A stretch of 64,000 nucleotides of DNA from Phaeobacter bryozoorum (GCF_041893525.1 NZ_CP169068.1); one strand, 5' to 3'. Shown: positions 32,671 through 42,523, counted from the stretch's first letter. Notes: generated by a model from the letters alone, not told the origin. A program made the numbers and translations.

Positions 32671-32873
32671 GCATTGAACCGTCTTCCACCGGAGCCAGTG
32701 AGGCGCCCTTTGACCGCCGGATGCTTGAGGCACTGGTCTGCCCGCGCACGCAGACGGTCCTTGAATACGATGCCTCAGCGCAGGAGCTGATATCGCGCGC
32801 GGCCAATCTGGCCTTTCCGATCCGCAATGGCATTCCTGTCATGCTTGAGGGCGAGGCGCGCGTTCTGGACTAG
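32667..32873 (+). CDS. Trm112-family small protein
   Basis: A 68-residue Trm112/YcaR-like protein: DRRMLEALVCPRTQTVLEYD, then ELISRAANLAFPIRNGIPVML. Eukaryotic Trm112 activates several methyltransferases; bacterial members are little known. Only one Cys of the usual zinc-binding set remains, so zinc binding is unlikely. It overlaps the LON-domain gene by 4 bp. Confidence 0.9.
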   Translation: MSIEPSSTGASEAPFDRRMLEALVCPRTQTVLEYDASAQELISRAANLAFPIRNGIPVMLEGEARVLD

Positions 32874-32970
32874 GCCGATACCTGCCGCAATGCGATTGAA
32901 GCTGAAATCTTGATGTGGCCGGGCAAGTTTTGTCCGGCCAATTTGATTTGCACCCGCACCATGGCCAGCT

Positions 32971-34197
32971 TCAGATCGGCAGCCCTTGAAGCAATCTCGG
33001 CAGATCCCCGGTCAGTCCGGCTGCCTCACGAATAAAGGTGCGGCGCAGCCCCGGAAAGGCGCCAACCACGGCCATCCCAACGTCGCGCCCCAAGCGCAGT
33101 AGCGGGTTATCGTTGGAAAACAGCCGGTTGAACGCATCGGTAGCTGCCGCCAGACTGGCGGTATCGAAGCGACGCCACTGTTGATAACGCGCAAGCACAA
33201 GCGGAGAGGCAATATCTTCGCCCCGGCGCTTTGCCTCCGTCAGCACCTCCGCCAATGCGCCGACATCGCGAAGCCCTGCATTCAGCCCCTGCCCTGCAAT
33301 CGGGTGGACCCCATGGGCGGCATCGCCAACCAGCGCCAGCCGGTCAGCCACAAACGCATTGGCGAGGGTCAGGTTCAAAGGGTAGGTGAAACGGTCACCG
33401 GCCAAGCTGATCTCGCCCAGAAAATCGCCAAATCGGGGGCGCAGCGCCGCAAGGTAGTCCGCCTCGTCCAGGGCCTGGATCGCTTCAGCAACCCGGCTCC
33501 GTTCACTCCAGACGATGGAAGACCGATTGCCCGGCAACGGCAGAATCGCCAATGGGCCAGCGGGCATGAAAAATTGATGGGCGACGCCGTTGTGTGGCGC
33601 CTCGTGTTGAATGGCGCAAACCAGCGCCGTCTGACCATAATCCCAGCCGGTCCGTTTGATACCTGCGCGTGCTGCGGTGCCACTGCGCCGACCATCCGCC
33701 CCGACGATCATTCCCCCACGCAGCGCGTCACCAGAGGCCAGCGTAAGGGTCACACCAGTGGCGTCGACATGCTGCGCGACGACTGTCTGCTCATCCACCA
33801 GCGTGATTGCGGAATCCGCCTCCATCGCGCGGCGCAGGGCACGACGCAGATAGCGATCCTCAATCATGTATCCCATAGGACCATCTTCGATCTCGGCATG
33901 ATCGAAATGCATGAAGAACGGCGATGGTCCCTGACCCGCGCGACCATCGGTGACCTTGATGTCCAGCATCGGCTGGGCCTTGTCCGCGACCTGCGACCAG
34001 ACGCCAATCTGCTCCAGCAACCGCTGTGATGCGAGCGCCAGCGCATAGCTGCGCCCATCAAAGCCGTCATCGTCGCGCAGATCCCGCGGCAGCGCGTCGA
34101 TCAGCGTCACCGTGTGGCCTGTCTGGGCCAGCGCCAATGCCAGGGCCGGACCATTCAGGCCACCGCCCACAATCAGGATGTCGGTTGTGTTTTTCAT
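32971..34197 (-). CDS. UbiH/UbiF/COQ6-family FAD monooxygenase
   Basis: The 408-residue flavoprotein has the class A hydroxylase motifs: GGGLNGPALALALAQTGHTV near the N-terminus (FAD), the GADGRRSGTAARAGI motif in the middle, and LALVGDAAHGVHPIAGQGLNAGLRD in the C-terminal third. This is the ubiquinone ring-hydroxylase family; which ring position it acts on cannot be told. The start at 34197 (MKNTTDILIVGGG) fits homologues better than in-frame codons upstream to 34233. Divergent from the amidase gene. Confidence 0.9.
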   Translation of the reverse strand: MKNTTDILIVGGGLNGPALALALAQTGHTVTLIDALPRDLRDDDGFDGRSYALALASQRLLEQIGVWSQVADKAQPMLDIKVTDGRAGQGPSPFFMHFDHAEIEDGPMGYMIEDRYLRRALRRAMEADSAITLVDEQTVVAQHVDATGVTLTLASGDALRGGMIVGADGRRSGTAARAGIKRTGWDYGQTALVCAIQHEAPHNGVAHQFFMPAGPLAILPLPGNRSSIVWSERSRVAEAIQALDEADYLAALRPRFGDFLGEISLAGDRFTYPLNLTLANAFVADRLALVGDAAHGVHPIAGQGLNAGLRDVGALAEVLTEAKRRGEDIASPLVLARYQQWRRFDTASLAAATDAFNRLFSNDNPLLRLGRDVGMAVVGAFPGLRRTFIREAAGLTGDLPRLLQGLPI

Positions 34198-34286
34198 GCC
34201 CCGCAATATGCGCCTGCGATTGGGATTGTCCATGGGGCGCGGTGCCGCTACCGTCGCCTCATCCCGAGCAATTTGGAGAGGCGCAC

Positions 34287-35615
34287 ATGCAAGAATGGCT
34301 GACGCAGACCGCAGCGGATCTGGGCCGTGGCATTGAGGCAGGTGAAATCTGCCCGGTTGCCTTGACCAGAACCTATCTGGAGGCCATTGACGCCCATCCC
34401 AAGCGCGACCGGATCTACACCATCGTCACCCATGACCGCGCCCTTGCCGAGGCCGAGGCGGCAAAGCTGCGCGCGGCGCAGGGACAGCGGTTGTCGCTGC
34501 TAGACGGCGTTCCGATCAGCTGGAAGGATCTTTTTGACAGCGCTGATATCACAACCGAAGCCGGGTCCAATCTGCTGGCCGAGCGGGTCCCCGAACGCGA
34601 TGCGCTGGTTCTGCAGACGGCAACATCAATGGGCGCTGTCTGCCTCGGCAAAACACATATGAGCGAGCTGGCCTTCTCCGGGCTTGGTCTCAATCCGGTG
34701 AAGGCAACACCGCCTTGCATCCATGGTGATCAGGCAGCCCCTGGCGGATCGTCCTCCGGTGCGGCAGCTTCCGTCGCCTTCGGTCTGGCGGCCTGTGCAA
34801 TAGGCTCTGATACTGGGGGATCTGTACGAATTCCCTCGGCCTGGAATGATCTTGTCGGACTAAAGACGACCTCCGGCCGGATCAGCCTGGAAGGGGTTGT
34901 CCCGCTTTGCCTCAGGTTTGATACCGTCGGCCCTCTGGCACGATCGGTCGAGGACGCCGCGCTTTGTCTAGGTATCCTGGAGGGCACCCATGGCCCCGAT
35001 CTGCGCGGAACCACCTTGGAGGGACGTCGCTTTGCCGACCTGCGGACCGTGGCGCAGGAGGATCTGGCCCCTGAGATTGCCGAGGCCTACAGCGACGCCC
35101 TGAATAAACTACGCGCAGCCGGAGCAGATATTGTCCCGCTGGAGGTTCCTGTGCTGAAGGAGGCCATGTCGCTCAGTGCGATCCTCTTTACAGCGGAGGC
35201 CTACGGCCTGTGGAAAGATGTGATCGAGGCAGCACCACATATGATGTTTCCCGAGATTCTGGAGCGGTTCCGCTCCGGGGCCGGTTTCAGCGGTCCGGAC
35301 TATGTCGCCGCCTGGGCCAAGCTGGAGCAGTATCGAATGGACTGGGATCTGGCCACCGCAGGGTTTGACGGCGTTCTCTGCCCGACCTCTCCGATCCTGC
35401 CACCTGATGTCGAACGGCTTCAGAACGATCACGACTACTACATCCATTCAAATCTGATGGCCTTGCGCAACACCCGGATTGGCAATCTGATGGGACTGTG
35501 TGGCCTGTCACTGCCCACTGGCGTCCCCTCATGTGGCTTGCAGATCCTGGGGCAACCTGACTGCGAAGAGGCCCTCTTGCGCGTCGGCGCAGCTGTGGAG
35601 CGGGCATTGGCGTGA
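34287..35615 (+). CDS. amidase-signature family amidase
   Basis: A 442-residue amidase of the GatA superfamily. The Ser-cisSer-Lys triad is K80 (GVPISWKDLF), S155 (PGGSSSGAAA) and S179 (GSDTGGSVRIP), one off S. aureus GatA numbering. No gatB or gatC lies beside it and the C-terminal half is unlike GatA, so this is a stand-alone amidase of unknown substrate. TTGGAGAG precedes the ATG. In-frame codons upstream to 34026 lie antisense to the monooxygenase gene and were rejected. Confidence 0.9.
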   Translation: MQEWLTQTAADLGRGIEAGEICPVALTRTYLEAIDAHPKRDRIYTIVTHDRALAEAEAAKLRAAQGQRLSLLDGVPISWKDLFDSADITTEAGSNLLAERVPERDALVLQTATSMGAVCLGKTHMSELAFSGLGLNPVKATPPCIHGDQAAPGGSSSGAAASVAFGLAACAIGSDTGGSVRIPSAWNDLVGLKTTSGRISLEGVVPLCLRFDTVGPLARSVEDAALCLGILEGTHGPDLRGTTLEGRRFADLRTVAQEDLAPEIAEAYSDALNKLRAAGADIVPLEVPVLKEAMSLSAILFTAEAYGLWKDVIEAAPHMMFPEILERFRSGAGFSGPDYVAAWAKLEQYRMDWDLATAGFDGVLCPTSPILPPDVERLQNDHDYYIHSNLMALRNTRIGNLMGLCGLSLPTGVPSCGLQILGQPDCEEALLRVGAAVERALA

Positions 35616-35723
35616 AAGCCACATTTTGCCAAGCCCACCTTCGCGCGGCTGGACGCAGGGGGATCCGCTCTGTAGTTTGTTTGTGAACGGGGCATTAACG
35701 ATCCCGGACCTGAGGCCAAACAC

Positions 35724-36902
35724 ATGAATTTTCCGGAGCGGTTTTCAAACCTGCCGCCATACGCGTTCCCGCGACTGCGGGCCCTGTTGGACCATCACAC
35801 GCCGGGCGGCGATGTGGTGCATATGACCATCGGCGAACCCAAACATGATTTCCCGGCCTGGGTGACGGATGTGATCGTCGAAAACGCCGCCGGCTTTCAG
35901 AGCTACCCTCCCAACGAGGGTAGCACCGAGCTGCGCGGCGCCATCAGCGACTGGATCAAGCGCCGCTATGATGTCAGCGTCGACCCAATGACACAGGTCA
36001 TGGCGCTGAACGGCACCCGAGAAGGGCTCTACAATGCAGCGATGGCGCTCTGCCCGGAACAGAAAAACGGCCAGAAACCAGTCGTGCTGATCCCGAACCC
36101 CTTCTATCAGGTCTACATGGTTGCCTCGATCTCGGTTGCAGCAGAGCCGGTTTTTCTACCCGCGACGGCTGCGACGGGTCATCTGCCCGATTATAGCAGC
36201 CTGCCGCCCGAGGTGCTGAACCGCACTGCTGTCGCCTATATCTGTTCGCCCGCCAACCCGCAGGGTGCCGTAGCCAGCCGGGACTACTGGACCCAGCTTA
36301 TCCAACTGGCCGAGCAGTATGATTTCCGCATCTTTGCCGATGAATGCTATTCTGAAATCTACCGGGATAGCGCACCGGTGGGTGCCCTGAGCGTCGCACA
36401 AGAAATGGGTGCGGACCCGGAACGGGTGGTGCTGTTCAATTCGCTCTCGAAGCGCTCCAATCTTGCTGGTCTCCGCTCGGGCCTCATCGCCGGCGGATCG
36501 GAAACGCTAAAGCGGGTGCATCAGCTGCGCGCCTATTCCGGCGCCCCGCTGCCCGCACCGCTACAGGCCGCTGCAGCCCGAGTTTGGGCGGATGAAGCGC
36601 ATGTCGTGGAGAACCGCGCGCTTTATCAGGCAAAATACCGGATTGCGGATCAGGTTTTTGACGGGCTGGACGGTTACATGGCACCTGAGGCAGGTTTTTT
36701 CCTCTGGCTACCGGTCGAGGACGGAGAGGCGGCGGCACTGAAACTGTGGCTGGACACCGGCGTACGGGTGCTGCCCGGATCTTATCTGGCCCAGGGCAAC
36801 GGCACCAAGAACCCGGGCGCCGGTTATATTCGGGTGGCACTGGTCGCCCCCGCAGATCAGACCGAGGTAGCCCTGCGCAAATTGCGCAACTGCCTCTACT
36901 GA
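35724..36902 (+). CDS. dapC: class I aminotransferase, probable succinyldiaminopimelate transaminase (DapC)
   Basis: A 392-residue fold-type I PLP enzyme. The Schiff-base lysine is K243 in SLSKRSNLAGLRSG; the PLP ring contacts include NPFYQVY and FADECYSEIY. The N-terminal MNFPERFSNLPPYAFPRLRALLD and VHMTIGEPKHDFP are typical of the alphaproteobacterial DapC branch, which works in the same diaminopimelate pathway as DapB at the left window edge. Assignment to DapC rather than another aminotransferase is moderately sure. Confidence 0.8.
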   Translation: MNFPERFSNLPPYAFPRLRALLDHHTPGGDVVHMTIGEPKHDFPAWVTDVIVENAAGFQSYPPNEGSTELRGAISDWIKRRYDVSVDPMTQVMALNGTREGLYNAAMALCPEQKNGQKPVVLIPNPFYQVYMVASISVAAEPVFLPATAATGHLPDYSSLPPEVLNRTAVAYICSPANPQGAVASRDYWTQLIQLAEQYDFRIFADECYSEIYRDSAPVGALSVAQEMGADPERVVLFNSLSKRSNLAGLRSGLIAGGSETLKRVHQLRAYSGAPLPAPLQAAAARVWADEAHVVENRALYQAKYRIADQVFDGLDGYMAPEAGFFLWLPVEDGEAAALKLWLDTGVRVLPGSYLAQGNGTKNPGAGYIRVALVAPADQTEVALRKLRNCLY

Positions 36903-36955
36903 TGACCCATTCGATGCGCCCCTTTCAACGAGCGGCGCCAAAATAAAAAAGTCAT

Positions 36956-36991
36956 GGGGCCCAAACCCGCGCATAAGAAGCGGGACGCCCC
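36956..36991 (+). promoter_or_regulatory. nested hairpin in the ftsK leader
   Basis: Outer arms GGGGC and GCCCC enclose inner arms CCCGC and GCGGG (36966-36970, 36980-36984). It ends about 25 bp before the ftsK start. No T run follows, so it is a leader structure rather than an obvious terminator. Confidence 0.3.
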
Positions 36992-37017
36992 GACGGACAA
37001 GATGAAACGAGGTAGGC

Positions 37018-40000
37018 ATGGCATTTCAGACGCGCAGCCGCGATCCATTGCTGGACAGTAACATGCAGGCGGCCATCGAGAAGCGTGGCAAGGAACTGAT
37101 TGGCGCACTGCTGATTGGCCTCGGCCTGATGGTTGCCCTGATGATCGGCAGCTATTCGGCAGATGATCCGAACTGGATGGTCTCGACTGATGCCCCGGTG
37201 CAAAATATGCTGGGTCGCACCGGGGCATCGCTGGCCTTCATTCTGATCACGCTCTTTGGCAAGGCCAGCTGGGCGATCGCGCTCTTCCTGACCGTCTGGG
37301 GTGGACGCTGCATCTTGCATCGCGGCGAAGACCGGTTCCTGTGGCCGCTGCTGCTGTCGCTGCCCTGGCTGCTGCTGGTCTCCTTGCATCTGGAAACGCT
37401 GGTCCCATCCGACGCCTGGAAATCGGCGCATACCTTCGGTCTCGGCGGTATGATCGGATATACCTTTCTGGGGATGCTGTTGGCCCTGCTGCCAGTTGGG
37501 CTGATCTTTCTGGTCAAATTCCTCTCACTCCTCACCGCGCTTGGAATGTTGGGCCTGGGCGCCACCGTCCTCGGCTTTACCCGCGCTGAAGTCACCCGTG
37601 GTCTGCGGTTCGTATTGGTCGGTCTCATTCTGATCTACGGTGCGATCGCCGGTGTCCTTGGCCGGGGCGCAGCAAGCGGCATGCAGGCAGCGCTCAACTA
37701 TCGAAGCCGCCGCGCCGAACGTACAGCAGCAGCGGTCGCGATGGCAGATGTCGTCGACAGCACCGAAACCGACCCGCAGATGTTCGAGCCGTTGGAGTTC
37801 GACGACGGGCCCACAGCAGCGCCGCCGCTTGGTGCTCCGGTGCTTGGGCCGGCAGCCGCCCCTTATGGCCGGGTAGAACCGGCATTTGACATGCGCCACG
37901 AAGATGAGCCCGAACCGGTCAAGGAAAAGACTGGCCTGTTTGCCCGTGTGCCGAACCTCATCCGCCGGGCCGAACCAGTGATGCCCGAACCGGAACTTGT
38001 TGAACCCGTCCTGAGTGAGGCGAGCAGGGCAGCGGATCTGGACACCCTTCCCGGCGATGAGCGGATCGCCGAAAAAATTGCCAGTGCCGTACGCGTGCGC
38101 CGCGCTGCTGATGTGGCACCCGAAGTGGATTTCCCGCTGACCAAGGGCCGTGGACGTCGACCGGAACCCCTGATTTTTAACCCTAATCACAACGTCGAAG
38201 GTCTTCCGCCCGAACCACCGCTGACCGGTGCGTCGATGGACGCTATGGAGGCGGCGATGGGAACGGTCCCGCCTGTTCCACCCGCACCAGAGGTCGGATA
38301 TTCCCCCGATGCTGAGCCGCACCAGGGGTACAATAGTGCTGCATATGAGCATCCGGCGTCCGCTGGGTTCGTCGACCATGTCGCCTCCGAAGGGCTGCCA
38401 AGCGCTCCGACCCCAGACGCCAGCGGTGCGCAGGTTCTGCGCCGTACCGCAGAAAGCGCCGCCGCATCTCATGCGGCAGCGGCGACGGTCGCCCCGCCCG
38501 TAACGCCCCCTGTGACACTTCCGGTGGCAGAGCCACGTCGGGCTGTTGTGGAACAGCCAGTCCGCAAGCCGCCGCAGCCATCGGCCCGCGCAAAGGCCGA
38601 AGCACAGCCCCCCTTGGCCTTTGAAGATGCCAGCAGTGATTTCGAATTGCCGCCGCTCTCGCTGCTGACCAGCCCGGCACAGATCGAACGCCACCACCTG
38701 AGTGACGAGGCGCTGGAAGAAAACGCGCGAATGCTGGAATTGGTATTGGATGACTATGGCGTCAAGGGTGACATCGTCTCGGTGCGCCCCGGTCCTGTTG
38801 TCACCATGTATGAACTGGAGCCGGCACCGGGTCTCAAGGCCAGCCGCGTGATCGGTCTGGCCGATGATATCGCACGCTCCATGTCGGCACTGTCCGCGCG
38901 GGTCTCTACCGTGCCGGGTCGCACCGTGATCGGTATCGAACTGCCCAACGACAAGCGTGAGAAAGTTGTCCTTCGCGAAATTCTTGCGTCACGCGATTTT
39001 GGCGATGGCACCCATGCGCTGCCACTGGCGCTTGGCAAGGATATTGGCGGTGACAGCATGGTCGCCAATCTTGCGAAAATGCCTCACCTGCTGATCGCAG
39101 GGACCACCGGCTCGGGTAAATCGGTGGCGATCAACACCATGATCCTGTCGCTGCTGTACAAGCTGACGCCCGAAGAATGCCGTCTGATCATGATCGACCC
39201 TAAGATGCTGGAACTCTCCGTATATGATGGCATTCCGCATCTTCTCTCGCCTGTGGTGACAGATCCGAAAAAGGCCGTCGTCGCCCTGAAATGGGTAGTC
39301 GGCGAAATGGAAGATCGCTATCGCAAGATGTCGAAAATGGGCGTGCGGAATATTGCGGGCTACAATGGCCGGGTGAAAGAAGCGCTTAACAAAGGCGAGA
39401 TGTTCAGCCGCACCGTGCAAACCGGATTTGACGACGACACGGGCGAACCGGTCTTTGAAACCGAAGAATTCGCGCCCGAGGCGTTGCCCTATATCGTGGT
39501 CATCGTCGATGAAATGGCCGACCTGATGATGGTTGCGGGGAAGGAGATCGAGGCCTGCATCCAGCGTCTGGCGCAGATGGCCCGGGCATCGGGCATTCAC
39601 CTGATCATGGCCACGCAACGGCCCTCGGTCGACGTGATCACCGGTACGATCAAGGCGAATTTCCCGACGCGGATTTCGTTCCAGGTGACCTCCAAGGTCG
39701 ACAGCCGGACCATTCTCGGCGAAATGGGCGCCGAGCAGCTGCTGGGTATGGGCGACATGCTCTATATGGCGGGCGGCGCGAAGATAACCCGCTGCCACGG
39801 ACCGTTTGTGTCAGATGAAGAAGTCGAAGAGGTGGTCAACCACCTCAAGCAATTCGGACCGCCCGAATATATCGGCAATGTGCTTGACGGCCCGGATGAC
39901 GATAAGGCCGACAATATTGATGCGGTGCTGGGTCTCTCTACCGGTGGCAATACCGATACCGAGGACGCGCTATACGATACGGCGGTACAGATCGTCATCA

Positions 40001-40152
40001 AGGATCGCAAATGCTCGACCTCCTATATCCAGCGAAAACTGGCCATCGGCTACAACAAGGCAGCACGTCTTGTTGAGCAGATGGAGGAAGAAGGGCTCGT
40101 CTCTCCTGCAAACCACGTCGGAAAAAGGGAAATTCTGGTTCCCGAGCAATAG
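37018..40152 (+). CDS. ftsK: DNA translocase FtsK
   Basis: A 1044-residue septal DNA pump that clears and aligns chromosome dimers during division. Residues about 25-195 hold the membrane anchor of four or more helices. A Pro/Ala-rich linker spans about 240-555. The RecA-like motor has Walker A GTTGSGKS at 695-702, Walker B VVIVDEMADLMM near 828-840, and MATQRPSVDVITGTIKANFPTRI. The C-terminal gamma winged helix (from about 975: KCSTSYIQRKLAIGYNKAARLVEQMEEEGL) reads KOPS. The ATG follows an AGG-rich site. Confidence 0.98.
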   Translation: MAFQTRSRDPLLDSNMQAAIEKRGKELIGALLIGLGLMVALMIGSYSADDPNWMVSTDAPVQNMLGRTGASLAFILITLFGKASWAIALFLTVWGGRCILHRGEDRFLWPLLLSLPWLLLVSLHLETLVPSDAWKSAHTFGLGGMIGYTFLGMLLALLPVGLIFLVKFLSLLTALGMLGLGATVLGFTRAEVTRGLRFVLVGLILIYGAIAGVLGRGAASGMQAALNYRSRRAERTAAAVAMADVVDSTETDPQMFEPLEFDDGPTAAPPLGAPVLGPAAAPYGRVEPAFDMRHEDEPEPVKEKTGLFARVPNLIRRAEPVMPEPELVEPVLSEASRAADLDTLPGDERIAEKIASAVRVRRAADVAPEVDFPLTKGRGRRPEPLIFNPNHNVEGLPPEPPLTGASMDAMEAAMGTVPPVPPAPEVGYSPDAEPHQGYNSAAYEHPASAGFVDHVASEGLPSAPTPDASGAQVLRRTAESAAASHAAAATVAPPVTPPVTLPVAEPRRAVVEQPVRKPPQPSARAKAEAQPPLAFEDASSDFELPPLSLLTSPAQIERHHLSDEALEENARMLELVLDDYGVKGDIVSVRPGPVVTMYELEPAPGLKASRVIGLADDIARSMSALSARVSTVPGRTVIGIELPNDKREKVVLREILASRDFGDGTHALPLALGKDIGGDSMVANLAKMPHLLIAGTTGSGKSVAINTMILSLLYKLTPEECRLIMIDPKMLELSVYDGIPHLLSPVVTDPKKAVVALKWVVGEMEDRYRKMSKMGVRNIAGYNGRVKEALNKGEMFSRTVQTGFDDDTGEPVFETEEFAPEALPYIVVIVDEMADLMMVAGKEIEACIQRLAQMARASGIHLIMATQRPSVDVITGTIKANFPTRISFQVTSKVDSRTILGEMGAEQLLGMGDMLYMAGGAKITRCHGPFVSDEEVEEVVNHLKQFGPPEYIGNVLDGPDDDKADNIDAVLGLSTGGNTDTEDALYDTAVQIVIKDRKCSTSYIQRKLAIGYNKAARLVEQMEEEGLVSPANHVGKREILVPEQ

Positions 40153-40161
40153 TCGTTTCAC

Positions 40162-40190
40162 GGCGGGGCCAATTGGTCCCGCCTCTTCAC
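40162..40190 (+). terminator. possible terminator between ftsK and lolA
   Basis: GGCGGGGCCAA (40162-40172) pairs with TTGGTCCCGCC (40173-40183) apart from one G-T; the centre folds back into a smaller loop. The following TCTTCACATTT is a weak T run, so it may attenuate rather than end transcription. Confidence 0.5.
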
Positions 40191-40219
40191 ATTTGCCAAT
40201 GTCTCCCTATCTAGAAACC

Positions 40220-40807
40220 ATGAAACAACTTGCCTACGCCCTAGCGCTGACGCTCTGTGCCCCGGCTGCATGGGCAGCCGAGAAACTGAGCCTGAACGAC
40301 GTTTCGCAATATTTGAACGGGATCTCTACTGCGACAGCCCCGTTCAGCCAGATTAATGACGATGGTAGCCTCTCTACCGGCAAGCTTTATATGCACCGGC
40401 CCGGACGGATGCGGTTCGAATATGATCCACCCAACAAGGGGGTTGTGGTTGCAGGCGCGGGCGCTGTTCTGATTCAGGATCCGAAGTCAAACCAGCCGCC
40501 CGAGACCTATCCACTCAACCGGACGCCACTTTCGCTGATCCTGGCCCGCAATGTGAACCTGGGCCGCGCCAATATGGTGGTGGGTCACGGCTTCGATGGC
40601 ACCTCCACGATTATCCGCGCGCAGGATCCTAAAAACCCGGAATATGGCAGTATCGAAATGATGTTCACCGACAACCCGGTTGAGCTGCGGAAATGGGTGA
40701 TCCACGATGGTTCCGGCGGCAAGACCACGGTGATCCTTGGCGGGCTGCAAACCGGGGTCAAGCTGTCCTCCAAACTGTTCAACACCAGTTCAGCCCCGTC
40801 GCGCTAA
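40220..40807 (+). CDS. lolA: outer-membrane lipoprotein carrier protein LolA
   Basis: A 195-residue periplasmic chaperone that carries lipoproteins from LolCDE to the outer membrane. A signal peptide (MKQLAYALALTLCAPAAWA) precedes the mature start AEKLS. The body has the LolA fold features LNGISTATAPFSQINDDGSLSTGKLYMHRPGRMRFEYDPP and VVVAGAGAVLIQDP. Length is slightly below the E. coli protein. It follows ftsK, as in many Proteobacteria. The frame extends upstream to 39806 inside ftsK; only the ATG at 40220 gives a signal peptide. Confidence 0.92.
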   Translation: MKQLAYALALTLCAPAAWAAEKLSLNDVSQYLNGISTATAPFSQINDDGSLSTGKLYMHRPGRMRFEYDPPNKGVVVAGAGAVLIQDPKSNQPPETYPLNRTPLSLILARNVNLGRANMVVGHGFDGTSTIIRAQDPKNPEYGSIEMMFTDNPVELRKWVIHDGSGGKTTVILGGLQTGVKLSSKLFNTSSAPSR

Positions 40808-40822
40808 AGAGCGGCGACGTCA

Positions 40823-40868
40823 GACATGAGACCCCCCGCCCGAACAATCGGACGGGGGGTCTCATGTC
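40823..40868. terminator. long bidirectional terminator hairpin
   Basis: Two 21-base arms (40823-40843 and 40848-40868) pair with one mismatch around the loop ACAA. It lies between the convergent lolA and transglycosylase genes and can fold in either transcript. The stem is far longer than other terminators in this window. Confidence 0.75.
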
Positions 40869-40884
40869 GTAATGATCGCAACAG

Positions 40885-41472
40885 TCAGCGTGCGCGGCGA
40901 CAGGTGGCAAGCTGTGTCTGATACATCTCAGCCCGCGCCTGCACCTTGGCAGCAACCCGCAGCAGCCATGGTTTGGATCGGTAGGTTCCGCGGGCGAAAC
41001 CGGTATGGCCATCATGGTAGGCTAGGTACTGGTTGCGCGCATCATAGAGCGACACACCGTTGCGGTCCCGCGTCTGGTTCATATACCAGCCCATGAAATC
41101 GGTGGCGTCCTTGATCCGGTTGCGCTTGGCGCCGCGGCGGCAGGCAGATTTGCGATAATCGTCCCAGGTGCCATCGAGCGCCTGACTGTAGCCATAAGCG
41201 CTGGACTGCCGCCCCATCGGGATCACCCCTAGTGCAAAGCGGTGCGGTGTGCGCGCGTCGGACCGGAAACGGCTTTCCTGATGGATGATGGCCATCTGCA
41301 CATGCATGGGAACGCCCCAGCGCTTCTCTGTGGCGCGGAACGCCTTCAGATACTCGGGCCGTTGCTTGATGATGCTGCACGCATTGTCGAGATTGCGCGG
41401 CGGTGAGCCACCGCCACCTCCGCAGGATGCCACGATCAGCAATAGGATCATGGCGCCTATGATTCTGCTCAT
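40885..41472 (-). CDS. lytic transglycosylase (SLT domain) lipoprotein
   Basis: A 195-residue lipoprotein: signal MSRIIGAMILLLIVAS followed by lipobox C17. The SLT-like domain has catalytic E66 in IIHQESRF, and downstream SSAYGYSQALDGTWDDYR and TDFMGWYMNQT form the substrate groove. It would cut peptidoglycan between MurNAc and GlcNAc at the envelope. The C-terminal tail is basic. AGAGG precedes the ATG. It is transcribed toward lolA. Confidence 0.87.
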   Translation of the reverse strand: MSRIIGAMILLLIVASCGGGGGSPPRNLDNACSIIKQRPEYLKAFRATEKRWGVPMHVQMAIIHQESRFRSDARTPHRFALGVIPMGRQSSAYGYSQALDGTWDDYRKSACRRGAKRNRIKDATDFMGWYMNQTRDRNGVSLYDARNQYLAYHDGHTGFARGTYRSKPWLLRVAAKVQARAEMYQTQLATCRRAR

Positions 41473-41599
41473 TGCCTCTGCCTCTTGTAAATCACTGGGC
41501 GTATTTTGGCGGCAGTGTAGCTAATCACGAGCGGCGTGAAAATCACTATTCCGTGGCGCCGGCAACCTGTCCCGGACCAGCGCCACCGATCATCGGCGG

Positions 41600-42388
41600 T
41601 CAGAGGTCAAATGTCGCGAAGACAGGCGCATGGTCACTTGGTTTCTCCCATCCACGCGCATCCCGCATTACCCGACTGGAATGGGAGGAGTTTTTGATGT
41701 CGGAGCTGGCCCAGACATGGTCCAGTCGGCGCCCCTTGTCCGCCGCATCCCAATCCTTGGCACGGTAGCTCCACCAGCTGTAGAGCCGCCCATCCGGGAT
41801 ATCATTGCGGGTGACATCCGACCAGCCACCCGCCTCCATGACATCGGCGAAATGTTCGACCTCAATCGGAGTGTGGCTCACCACTTTCAGCAGCTTCTTG
41901 TGATCCCAGACGTCATCTTCGCGCGGCGCGATATTGAGGTCTCCGACAAGGATGGATTTCTCCGGCCGCTCAGAGTGAAACCAATCCCGCATATCAGTAA
42001 GATAGTCGAGCTTCTGGCCGAATTTCTCATTGACCTCGCGGTCAGGCACATCGCCGCCAGCGGGGACATAAAAGTTATGGATGGTAACGCCATTTTCGAG
42101 ACGGCCCGCGATGTGGCGGGCATGGCCAAGACCGGCAAAATCCTTGTCACCGACATCCTCGATCGGCAGCCGGGAGAGAATTGCGACGCCGTTGTAACCC
42201 TTCTGGCCGCGGGCGATCATATGGCCGTAGCCCAGCTCGGCAAATTGCTCCAAGGGAATCTTGTCGACCGGGCTCTTACACTCCTGCAGGCAGAGTACAT
42301 CCGGCCCCTCCTCTGCCAACAGCTTGCAGACAATCGGCTCCCGCAGGCGAACCGAATTGATATTCCAGGTGGCTAGGGTAAACGACAT
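41600..42388 (-). CDS. xthA: exodeoxyribonuclease III
   Basis: The 262-residue AP endonuclease/3'-exonuclease acts in base-excision repair. Motifs of the endonuclease/exonuclease/phosphatase fold: ATWNINSVR, LCLQECK with the metal-binding Glu, GYNGVAILSR, ILVGDLNIAP, RLDHVWAS, and SDHAPVFATF. The start at 42388 follows AGAGG; upstream in-frame codons to 42490 are not conserved. Confidence 0.96.
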   Translation of the reverse strand: MSFTLATWNINSVRLREPIVCKLLAEEGPDVLCLQECKSPVDKIPLEQFAELGYGHMIARGQKGYNGVAILSRLPIEDVGDKDFAGLGHARHIAGRLENGVTIHNFYVPAGGDVPDREVNEKFGQKLDYLTDMRDWFHSERPEKSILVGDLNIAPREDDVWDHKKLLKVVSHTPIEVEHFADVMEAGGWSDVTRNDIPDGRLYSWWSYRAKDWDAADKGRRLDHVWASSDIKNSSHSSRVMRDARGWEKPSDHAPVFATFDL

Positions 42389-42523
42389 CGCGCGCCTCTT
42401 TCTCAAATGTCTGTGCTGTTGGCCGGATACTGCCCGCTCTGGCGCGGTGATACCAGTGCACAAATGGCATCGAGAGAACGGCGAAATCATCGCCGTGTCT
42501 TCATCATTCGCGCTGCTATGAAC

